Assembly (NCBI RefSeq): GCF_902459465.1
Contig: NC_047066.1
Location: 21,579,047-21,643,046 of the forward strand
DNA length: 64,000 nt
Origin: Asterias rubens
Lineage: Eukaryota; Echinodermata; Asteroidea; Forcipulatida; Asteriidae
Direction: 5' to 3'
The position numbers and the translations under genes were made by a program. The stretch's first letter is position 1, and each line of letters begins with the position of its first letter. Shown here in pieces: positions 56,519 to 64,000 of the stretch. Under the pieces are notes generated by a model. That model was not told the DNA's origin. It was given only the letters and a program-made list of their open reading frames with translations, and ran no database searches.

Positions 56519-57016
56519 CATGGTGTAAAATTGGGCAGAGTGTTACAGTAATATATCCATAACATTATAATGTGTGTTTGCCTATGTATTGTTAGTATTG
56601 TGTTCATTTTTTCAAAGTCTATGCAGACAACAAAACCAAAAGCACTTTGGATGGAATTCAAAACCAAACCATTCCACATTCTTAAGCAGACATGTCTAAA
56701 TAATCTAACAACTTGAGATGTTGTACTACCCGAGTTGATCTGAGAAAAATGTGGAGTTTTGGGCCTTCCCTAAACTGTCACTGCTTTGATGTTCTTAAAG
56801 GCATTGTACCACCTCTTTTTGACAAGAAAAACAGATTAACATTGTATATCATCTTTTAAAATGTTTAACAAACTTTGAAATTATGGACACTTTCTAAAAG
56901 CTTTTGTCAGAGGTCACAATAAAAAAAAAACTCTTAAAACAATTAAAATAGTTGTATTCTTGATTTTCATTGGGATTGAAAAATGTAAATAATAATAATA
57001 TAATGTAAATAATTTG

Positions 57017-57403
57017 TTAAAGGCAGTGCACACTATCGGTAATTACTCAAAATAATTATCAGCATAAAACCTCACTTGGTAACGAGTAATGGGGAGAGGT
57101 TGATAGTATAAAACAATGTGAGAAACGGCTCCCTCTGAAGTGGCGTGGTTTTTGAGAAAGAAGTAATTTTCCATGAATTTGATTTCGAGACCTCAAGTTT
57201 AGAATTTGAGGTCTCGAAATCAAGCATCTGAAAGCACACAACTTCGTAAGGTAGGGGTGTTTTTTTCTTTCATAGTTATCTCGCAACTCCGACGATCAAT
57301 CGAGCTCAAACTTTCACAGGTTTGTTATTTTATGCATATATTGAGATACACCAAGTGAGAAGACTGGCCTTTGACAATTACCAATAGTGTCCAGTGTCTT
57401 TAA
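57017..57403 (+). mobile_element. TTAA-MITE copy 6
   Basis: 387 bp with both TTAA ends; the central hairpin GATTTCGAGACCTCAA / GAGGTCTCGAAATC is intact. It lies 36 bp from copy 7, which has the opposite orientation. Confidence 0.88.
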
Positions 57404-57439
57404 GTCCAAGATCAATATAAATACTGAAGTGCCTAATAC

Positions 57440-57823
57440 TTAAAGACATTGGACACTATTGGTAATTGTCAAAGACCAGTCTTCTTACTTGGTGTATCTC
57501 AACATATCCATAAAATAACAAACCTGTGAAAATTTGAGCTCAATTGGTTGTCGAAGTTGCAAGATAATAATGAAAGAACAAACAACTTTGTCACAAGAAG
57601 TTGAGTGCGTTTAGATGGTTGATTTCGAGACCTCAAATTCTAAATCTGAGGTCTCAAAATCAAATTCGTGGAAAAATACTTCTTTCTCAAAAACTATGTC
57701 ACTTCAGGGAGCCGTTTCTCACAATGTTTTATACCATCAACCTCTCCCCATTACTCGTCACCAAGAAAAGTTTTATGCTAATAATTATTTTGAGTAATTA
57801 CCAATAGTGTCCACTGCCTTTAA
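57440..57823 (-). mobile_element. TTAA-MITE copy 7
   Basis: 384 bp with both TTAA ends, inverted relative to copy 6. Together the two could form a long hairpin in RNA or DNA, with copy 6 and copy 7 as the arms. Confidence 0.88.
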
Positions 57824-58171
57824 TGAGGCTTTTCAGAGGCAGTGGCAACAGTTCTGGTCCAGCAAACGTTTTGCTCTACAAGCCCTGCAGTCTTGTGGAT
57901 TTTCTCTCAAAAAATGAGCCTGTGGTTATTACACCTCCATCTTGGTCATGTTCCTCGTATCGAATAATGATAACGAATGCTAATAATCATTTTGAAATTA
58001 GGAACCAGACTATTTTGTTCTTCTTAGCCTCGGTTTGGTAACATTGATATCAATGGGAGAAGTTCCAGATGGGTGCACCCTGGTAAAGGTCCATTGCAAT
58101 CTTCACAAGTTTCTACAGATGTACTATCTGCTGAATTGGTTTAGCTATTTGATCAAATCAAGACCTGCACC

Positions 58172-58357
58172 TCATCTTCCTTTCTTCCTACCCTTCCGTG
58201 ATGAGCGACCGTCTGACGAGGCAGCTGCTGCTTCTCCAATGACAATCTGTCCATCTTGGATTTCTTGTCTTGTGTCATCTGAAGTGCTTCCAATCTTCTG
58301 CTGGGCGTCTAGATAAAACATTAGGTCTCTCAACTGCTCCTTGAGCTCATCAATCTC
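58172..58357 (-). CDS. BRAP: BRAP last exon (coiled-coil end, tail, stop)
   Basis: Acceptor TCAATAG|GAGATTG, 61 codons and TGA at 58174-58172. It encodes [20 protein letters not shown] and the basic C-terminus, colinear with human BRAP. Confidence 0.93.
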   Translation of the reverse strand, partial: EIDELKEQLRDLMFYLDAQQKIGSTSDDTRQEIQDGQIVIGEAAAASSDGRSSRKGRKKGR

Positions 58358-61300
58358 CTATTGACATAAAAAGTTACAAAAACTGTTTAAAGGCCGGTTT
58401 ATAGTCGGTTTATAGTCGGTCTCCTATTGACATAAAAAGTTACAAAAACTGTTTAAAGGCCGGTTTATAGTCGGTCTCGCTATGGTCGGGCGATGGAAAT
58501 CTTGATGCGCGATAAAAAAAAGACACAGTTTTTAGGCCTCAGCGATGACTATAAACTGTGTCGCGCATCTAAATTTCCATCGCGCGACCGACTATAAACG
58601 GGCCTTCAGGGTGGTCGGGTTCGCATAATCATAATAATAATAATAATATAATAATAATAATATTTATTCGGGCAAAACATTTACAAGCGTTCGACCTCTA
58701 GGGCCCTAGTTTGAAGGTTTGCAGTCCCTATCTGCCCATGTCTTCACTGGAATCGTGTTCTAGGTGTTTCCTCTCATAAGGAATTTTCTAGAGCATAGAG
58801 CAAAAAGATGGTAAACCATTTTTGACACAAGATAATTAACAACAGTCCTGAAAACACAAATAACCATTAATGCAACAAAACAACCACATCAAAGAGACAT
58901 AAACTTGCAAGGCCCAACTTTTGCAGAAAACGAAATAACAGACGGTTACATACCCCTTGTTTCTTTTTACTGTCCTCTGTGTATTTGGTTTCAAGTTCCA
59001 TCACTTTGGTTTGCCAAAGCTGCTGGTTTTCACGTAAACATTGGTTCATCTGGAGAAAAAAAAGGAAAACAAATCATAACAGTTTGCACAAAATGACTTT
59101 CAACATCCAACCTTGGCCTTGACTCTGGCTTGGGCTCTGGCGTAGGCTCCATCTTGGGTAGCCTGAACATCTGACATCACACTTCGAGGCTCGTGAATAC
59201 TGTTTGCATAATACCACACACGTGGACACATGCAGAAACGACCGAAAGTAAGCGTTCCATATCTGTGTTTTGATTGGTTGTCCGAGGTGACTGCAGACCA
59301 ATCAAAACAAACTCAGCTCTGGTAGCTTTTAGTCACTGCATTTATCCAATGGGATTTTTGTATCCATTGGAATCACTGGATCTGAGTAGCAGGTACCTGT
59401 CTTTATCCTTGCGGATAAAGACAGGGGCCCAGTCTACATCTTGGGCTCCGTTCTGGGCTCCAGCTTGGCTCTGGCCTGGGCTATGGCCTGGGCTCTGGTT
59501 TGGGAGTGAACAGTGCCTAAGCTAGAACCGAAATCTAAGCTGAGATTTCACAAGATAGCCATAATAGGTTGAGGTTTCTCGGTGTGATTACCTACCTCTT
59601 TCTCTTCTTTCAGATCAGCAGCCACCTTACTAAGACGTCCACCCAGCTGAGAACATTTCCTTTCCAACCCTGACTTCTCCTTAAGGGCAGTCTGTAGACA
59701 CTGTTCCATCTTATCTCTCTCTTCCACTGTCTTACGAGAACGAGCCTCAACCTCTGACATCTAATGAGTAGTGGGAAAAACACATTGAAATCATTGCATC
59801 AGTGCAAAAGACGTCAGTTATGCTGAATCTTGCAGAAAAGAGACCCGTGCAAAATATATCTTATTATTTTAAATTAGGAAGGGAAATAAAAAATTCTATT
59901 TATTCCGATAATCGAAGTCTTCATGTGAGTGGAAAAAGGGTCTTTAACCTTGTGTTAAAAGTGTTTGAATTCGATACCCTCCCAATGCTTAAAGATGCTA
60001 TGTCAGATTTTTGGCCCCAAACATTAAAAAAACGTAATTTTTCGAGCAATGGCACAAATGAAAGCTTGTAACTTTCTCGACCCCCATCAAAATACCTATT
60101 GAATTTTAAATCAAAATTTTGGGGTCAAATCAGGAAAAAATCTGACATAGCATCTTTTAATTGGTCAACATCCAAAACATCAGATGACATGCTTCAGAGA
60201 AAAATAACTACTTACCCGATTGAGGGCATCTTGCTCAATACGTGCCATCTGCTCCTCAAAATAGATCCTTTGTGACTCGAGTTGATTTGTTAATAAATAG
60301 GAATACTGTAAAAAAAAAAATTGTCAAAGTGTGAGATTTTGCAGTAGTGAAAAACAATCTTAAGATGCATGGGGGATGAACTATCAGGGGCAAATGGCAC
60401 AGAGCTTCTTAGGCCCTGGTCACACGGAATTGTGTGCTTTCAGATGCTTGATTTCGAGACCTCAAGTTCGAAATCCGAGGTCTCGAAATCAAATTCATTG
60501 AAAATTACTTCTTTCTTGAAAACTACGTCATTTCAGAGGGAGCCGTTTCTCACAATGTTTTATACCATCAACCTCTCCCTATTACTCGTTACCAAGTAAG
60601 GTTTTATTCTAACAATTATTTTGAGTAATTACCAATGGTGTCCACTGCCTTTAAGCAAAAAACTTTCTGATAACTAGTAAGCAACAGCATAACAAGACAT
60701 CATTTCGGTGAGCAAGTGGAGACAATGGAGGATGAACTATCAGGGACAAATGGCTAGTGTTACTTAGTCCTTAGAAACAAAGTTTGAATATTTTTATTGA
60801 GTTCAAGGGTTGACCTACACGTACTCATGATGTAGGCTTGAATAGACTTTTCAGGCTATTGGATCAAAACAATTCTCAAAGGCCCTTAAAGTAGGAAGAA
60901 TATCATGTATGTACAATGAGCTTCCCCCTCTAAACCAGGTATAGACCCATTGCATATGACGTCACACTCTCAAAAAGGAGACAGATCATTGGACAATAGC
61001 TATGCGTAAAAAACGTGCGCGGGACCTCAGTGTACCTGTAGCGTTCCGCGTTATGCAAGGGGGAGCTATTGATTTCTTACACAATACAGGACGCACCTCT
61101 GAACAATGCGCGTAGCTTTTGGATGTCAACTCTCTTTTGTGCATGTTTGTATATGATTTTGACACCCAAAATGACACCCAGGATTGGCACATGTGAGTAC
61201 GCTGGGCGTATTGCAGGGGGTCTATACAACGGTGTGGCTATACAATAAAATCTTACAACTACATGGTTACCACCACCCTTATAAAAAGGAACTCCTTATA

Positions 61301-64000
61301 ACCTTCACTTACCTCAAGTTGTAGCGAGTCCAGTTTTTCAGAATGAGCTGACTCGGTGTCCCTCCTGTCCCATTCTATGGGTTTACCGTCACCTTTACTC
61401 TGCACCAATCTATGTACGTAGTTATCTAGAAATACACAACAAACACAAAAGATGAGAAATCAACTCAGTACGGGCAACAGCCATGTAATAGCTTTTTCTT
61501 GAAAGTAACTGACCATGGCCCAATTTCATAGAGCTGTCTCAACAAAGAGTTGCTTAGCACAACACAATTATGCTTAGCTAAATAAGGTAACAGGCTAGAA
61601 TACCATTTCAAGTGTACCAATTGTGACTGGTATCCTGCTCATTTTTGGCAAGCAGGAAATTATTCAGCAATATTTCTGCTTATGCACAGTAATGAGCCCT
61701 AATTTCATAGAGCTACTTAGTGTTAAAGGCAGTGGACACTATTGGTAATTACTCAAAATAATTATTGGCATAAAACCTTTCTTGGTGACGAGTAATGGGG
61801 AGAGGCTGACGGTATAAAACATTGTGAGAAACGGCTCCCTCTGAAGAGCCATAGTTTTTAGAGAAAGAAGTAATTTTCCACAAATTTGATTTCGAGACCT
61901 CAAGTTTAGAACTTGAGGTCTCGAAATCAACCATCTAAACGCACACAACTTCGTGTGACAAGGGTTATTTTTCTTTCATTATTATCTCGCAACTTCGATG
62001 ACCGATTGAGCTCAAATTTTCACAAGTTTGTTATTTTATGCATATGTTGAGATACACCAACTGTGAAGGCTAGTGTTTGACAATTACCAATAGTGTCCAC
62101 TGCCTTTAAGCACATGCGAATTACTGCAAAAAACGTAAATTGTTGGTTCAAATCCAACTCTAGTCAATTTGTCTTTGTTCAACCCCAAACCATTTACAAT
62201 TCACCAAGTCAGTTTCGCTTGTAGTATAATGTTATTCTTTTAGAAATAACTGTTGTTCTACCTCCAGCATAATCCCACACCCTTTGGTTGCCAAGCTGCA
62301 TGGCGTATGTGTGTTGTGTCTCCTCAAAATGGCGATAGGAATGAGCGTTAGAGTATCTTCCACAACCAACATGTCCACAGATTAGACAGATCCATAGACT
62401 CTATCAACAAAATCAACAAAAGGAAGTATTTAGTGGATTGAGAAAGGTGAATTAAATACTGCAAGTACTCAATGTATCCACAGACTCTATCAACAAAATC
62501 AACAAAAGAAAGTATTTAGTGGATTGAGAAAGGTGAATTAAATATGTCAAGTAGCCAATGTATGCATTCACAGACACTATCAGCACAAGTAAATCAATTA
62601 CCCCAGCCATCGTTCCTGTTTTGTCTGTGATTATGAATTGCACAAATCAAGAAATTGTGATTCAGTAACTAGACGACAACACTTATTCTAATAGAGGTTA
62701 AATTTGCATCGGGGATCATGAATATTAATTTTGGTTTTTACCTATATACACCGATGTGTGCTAGCACTGTATACTCAGTACTTACCCGAGTTCGGTGAAA
62801 AAACCCACAGGCATATTACTCGGGTGGGATTCAAACCCACGACCTTTGCCAAATTAATAACACTTGTTCTAATCGTTTCCGAAATCAGTGGCTAGCTTGG
62901 GATTCAAACTGCCATTAGACCTGCAGTCTTAGGTGTCCTATGCTTTAAGGCTACTTCATGATGAAGTCGCAACCGGTGATTAAAACATTGCCTTAGTTCT
63001 TACCTCTTGAGCTCCACAAGTAAAGCACTTATGGTCTTCAACAGGCTCAGGTGTTTGGCAGTATCTACATACAGGACAACTACAAAAAAAGAAAATAATA
63101 AAAGATTAATAACAATAATAATTAACCATTTACATATAAATATTGCATAACACGTAATGATTAAACAAGTCCCAAGGCGCTGTACAGAAATAAAGAAAAC
63201 AGAATACAAATACAAGATTTACTAGGAAACAAACGTGTAAAATTCAAGCTCAGGGCCCAATTTTATAGAGCTGCTTAAGCAGAAAATATTACTTCACAAT
63301 TTTCTGCTGAGCAGAAATATCAGGATACCAGTCACAAATTGTACTAGTGACAATGTGGTTTGGCTGGTAATCATATTCTGGTAAGATGATCTTTGTTGCG
63401 CTTAGCTACTTTTTCTGCTTAAGCAACTCTATGAAATTGGGTCCTGAATGTTTGTCCTACCTTGTGTCACCCCATTTGTCGAGGCAGTTCCCATGGAAGG
63501 CATGATTGCACAGTATGGTGAGGATGCCATCCACCGATTCATCCATACGCTCCAGGCAGATATGACAGGTAGGGAGTTCAGTCAAGCCAGGGACTGGTAG
63601 AGTTGCACCCTAAAAAATTTTTTAAAAAATACACAACAAATAATAATAACAGCATTTTCGAGCTGTTGCAAAACACTACAACAAAACAAACGAAAACCAC
63701 AGAGGAAACTTATTTAAAAAACAAGTGAGATGTAGCCAAGGGCAAAATTTCATAGAGCTACTTCAACAGGAAATATGGCTTAAAATTTGTCTGCCAAGCA
63801 GAAATGAGCAGGATACCAGTCACAAGCTGTACTTGTGACATGGAAGCTTGGCCTATAACCTTTTTCTTGTAAGCATAATTTTTGTTATTCATAGCTACTT
63901 GTCAAAGCTTAAGCACATCTTTGTCATAGATCTGCTTAAAAAAATTAGCTTGTTACAACAAAATTATGCTCACCAGAATACGGTTACCTGCTAAACTATC
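58172..64000 (-). CDS. BRAP: BRAP (BRCA1-associated protein) E3 ubiquitin ligase, C-terminal part
   Basis: Nine minus-strand exons join in frame to about 337 residues, matching human BRAP from just before the RING to the C-terminus; the N-terminal RRM-like part lies beyond 64000. In order: RING-H2 (CHIC...CNHAFHGNC...CPVC), UBP-type zinc finger (CFTCG...[15 protein letters not shown]...[13 protein letters not shown]), [14 protein letters not shown], then a coiled coil ([19 protein letters not shown] to [18 protein letters not shown]), and a basic tail RKGRKKGR. In vertebrates BRAP is a cytoplasmic Ras-responsive E3 that restrains KSR-dependent MAPK signalling and binds nuclear localisation signals. 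All splice sites are GT-AG and phases agree. The introns are loaded with MITEs. Confidence 0.93.
58354..58476 (-). repeat. Direct duplication spanning the last BRAP acceptor
   Basis: TCTCCTATTGACATAAAAAG and the following AAAACTGTTTAAAGGCCGG occur twice, about 68 bp apart (from 58354 and from 58422). The first copy contains the acceptor used by the last exon, so the second copy holds a duplicate acceptor with a few bases of exon sequence. Confidence 0.8.
58451..58607. mobile_element. MITE in the last BRAP intron
   Basis: Left AAAGGCCGGTTTATAGTCGG and right CCGACTATAAACGGGCCTT are near-complements. Inner GCGATGGAAAT / ATTTCCATCGCGC and ACACAGTTT / AAACTGTGT also pair, so the whole ~157 bp folds back. 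Its left end has been copied in the adjoining duplication. Confidence 0.8.
58621..58665. repeat. (AAT)n microsatellite
   Basis: About a dozen AAT units with minor interruptions inside the last BRAP intron. It is followed by a sequence that may be a retrotransposon tail (TTTATTCGGGC), unassigned. Confidence 0.7.
58954..59049 (-). CDS. BRAP: BRAP exon, coiled coil
   Basis: Acceptor TCTCCAG|ATGAAC, donor CAAGGG|GTATGT, 32 codons in phase 0. [13 protein letters not shown] matches the human EMNKCLRANQ region. Confidence 0.92.
59050..59595 (-). other. BRAP intron with low-complexity tracts
   Basis: Two imperfect runs of TGGCCTGGGCTC-like units (about 59113-59160, 59437-59505) and a hairpin TGTCTTTATCC/GGATAAAGACA at about 59400-59425. 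GCGGATAAAGACAGG also occurs near 46937. Confidence 0.5.
59596..59760 (-). CDS. BRAP: BRAP exon, coiled coil
   Basis: Acceptor TCATTAG|ATGTCAG, donor AAAGAG|GTAGGT, 55 codons in phase 0. Heptad-like, with [19 protein letters not shown] corresponding to the human SVERKCTQLNTKVAKL. Confidence 0.93.
59761..60215 (-). other. BRAP intron
   Basis: Contains a long imperfect inverted repeat: TTAAAGATGCTATGTCAG at about 59988 against CTGACATAGCATCTTTTAA near 60160, with TTTGGCCCCAA facing TTGGGGTCAAA inside. It is probably another foldback element of about 170 bp. Confidence 0.5.
60216..60305 (-). CDS. BRAP: BRAP exon, start of coiled coil
   Basis: Acceptor TTTACAG|TATTCC, donor AATCGG|GTAAGT, 30 codons. 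[19 protein letters not shown] is almost the human wording. Confidence 0.94.
60421..60654 (-). mobile_element. TTAA-MITE copy 8, truncated
   Basis: Has the hairpin centre and one terminus (GGTGTCCACTGCCTTTAA) but the other end is missing; it breaks at CACACGGAATTGTGTGC. About 60% of the unit remains. Confidence 0.82.
60655..61312 (-). other. BRAP intron, remainder
   Basis: No repeat family member is recognised apart from a duplicated GGATGAACTATCAGGG word (60373 and 60729). Confidence 0.4.
61313..61425 (-). CDS. BRAP: BRAP exon after the UBP finger
   Basis: Acceptor TTTCTAG|ATAACT, donor CTTGAG|GTAAGT. The split Asp codon restores [19 protein letters not shown], followed by LDSLQLE leading into the coiled coil. 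Confidence 0.94.
61513..61722. mobile_element. Second MITE family, partial copies
   Basis: GGCCCAATTTCATAGAGCTG opens one copy at about 61518 and CCCTAATTTCATAGAGCTAC opens another in the same direction at about 61698. The second is cut by TTAA-MITE copy 9 and may resume at 62110 (GCACATGCG). Confidence 0.6.
61723..62109 (+). mobile_element. TTAA-MITE copy 9
   Basis: 387 bp with perfect TTAA ends. The hairpin arms are GATTTCGAGACCTCAAG and CTTGAGGTCTCGAAATC, a perfect palindrome, suggesting a young copy. It is inserted into a copy of the second MITE family. Confidence 0.9.
62262..62400 (-). CDS. BRAP: BRAP exon, UBP zinc finger
   Basis: Acceptor TTGATAG|AGTCTA, donor GCTGGAG|GTAGAA. It encodes [16 protein letters not shown] and [19 protein letters not shown] with the zinc ligands intact. 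Confidence 0.95.
62401..63003 (-). other. BRAP intron with duplicated segment and SINE
   Basis: The last ~85 bp before the acceptor is duplicated: ACTCTATCAACAAAATCAAC, AGTATTTAGTGGATTGAGAA and GGTGAATTAAATA occur at about 62397-62460 and again at 62481-62545. A minus-strand SINE follows. Confidence 0.6.
62699..62872 (-). repeat. tRNA-like SINE, fullest copy
   Basis: On the minus strand: AAAGGTCGTGGGTTTGAATC (B-box), CCCACCCGAGTAATATGCC, CCGAACTCGGGTAAGTACTG, ACACATCGGTGTATATAGG and the GATCCCCGATGCAAATTT tail. It serves as the reference for the other copies in the window. Confidence 0.7.
63004..63079 (-). CDS. BRAP: BRAP exon, end of RING
   Basis: Acceptor TTTGTAG|TTGTCC, donor CAAGAG|GTAAGA. 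The split Ser gives [19 protein letters not shown], the last RING ligands and the first UBP-finger cysteines. Confidence 0.95.
63253..63445. mobile_element. Second MITE family, best copy
   Basis: Left GGGCCCAATTTTATAGAGCT and right AGTTGCTTAAGC-side arm ending CTATGAAATTGGGTCC pair over about 28 bases. The interior has CAGGATACCAGTCACAA and TTTGGCTGGTAATCA. It lies in a BRAP intron. Confidence 0.8.
63461..63609 (-). CDS. BRAP: BRAP exon, RING-H2
   Basis: Acceptor TTTTTTAG|GGTGCA, donor [33 protein letters not shown] and the CNHAFHGNC core match BRAP. The upstream exons are outside the window. Confidence 0.95.
63737..64000. mobile_element. Second MITE family, copy at window edge
   Basis: Starts AAATTTCATAGAGCTACTT; the interior CAGAAATGAGCAGGATACC and GTCACAAGC matches the family. 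The right part is rearranged with a second TCATAGATCTGCTTAA block, so two copies may abut at the edge. Confidence 0.6.

Larger units (their letters stand above)
54721..58171. other. Region between the TRIM pair and BRAP
   Basis: Homology to the copy 1 flank continues to about 55100. Beyond it are a fragment of the second MITE family (about 55860-55965) and three TTAA-MITE copies. 57824-58171 is probably the BRAP 3' UTR, although no AATAAA is obvious on the minus strand nearby. Confidence 0.5.

Noticed and set aside
59400-59425. TGTCTTTATCC hairpin as an intrinsic terminator
   Set aside because: Rho-independent terminators do not apply to a pol II gene, and the hairpin is inside a BRAP intron beside low-complexity sequence.
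56135-62109. CRISPR-like regular spacing of repeats at the right end
   Set aside because: The repeats are ~385-bp eukaryotic MITEs at irregular intervals with TTAA ends, in both orientations, in an intron-bearing animal genome.

Overview
This is AT-rich eukaryotic DNA from an invertebrate deuterostome. An echinoderm, perhaps a sea star, is the best guess. The evidence is intron-rich animal genes, a DAT-type monoamine transporter, intronless peptide-receptor-like GPCR paralogs, a tandem TRIM pair, and a dense load of short inverted-repeat elements of a kind I associate with echinoderm genomes. The species assignment is inference.

Layout, left to right. (1) 2.2-9.4 kb: two related intronless class A GPCR genes on the minus strand, 5 kb apart, set among foldback elements. 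Both have Gln in place of the TM6 toggle Trp, and one has Lys in place of the DRY Arg. (2) 9.4-17.2 kb: gene-free DNA with several foldback elements, one carrying CRE-like ends, and a ~470 bp (AAAC)n microsatellite. (3) 18.06-39.92 kb, plus strand: a complete SLC6 monoamine transporter gene (dopamine-transporter type). I reconstruct 14 coding exons that join in frame to 634 residues; the first exon is inferred. Intron 7 holds two decayed tandem copies of exon 7, the substrate-site TM6 exon. Intron 3 starts with a minisatellite made of copies of the exon 3 donor site. (4) 39.9-48.8 kb: repeats only, including a 5'-truncated, frameshifted non-LTR retrotransposon and a hAT-like element with an intact target duplication. 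(5) 48.8-55.1 kb: a tandem duplication carrying two intronless TRIM genes (RING, two B-boxes, coiled coil, NHL-like propeller). Their N-terminal halves are almost identical and their propellers have diverged. (6) 58.17-64 kb, minus strand: the last nine coding exons of BRAP (RING-H2, UBP zinc finger, coiled coil). The gene runs off the right edge.

Interspersed families recur across the window: a TTAA-flanked MITE (nine copies), a second MITE ending in an ATTTCATAGAGCT motif, a tRNA-like SINE, a palindromic GGTCGACCC element, and a small family carrying a histone-type mRNA stem-loop with compensatory changes between copies. Nested insertions give relative ages. The genes are not an operon. The only functional groupings are the GPCR pair and the TRIM pair, both local duplications. 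I found no CRISPR array, no convincing tRNA or rRNA gene, and nothing bacterial.
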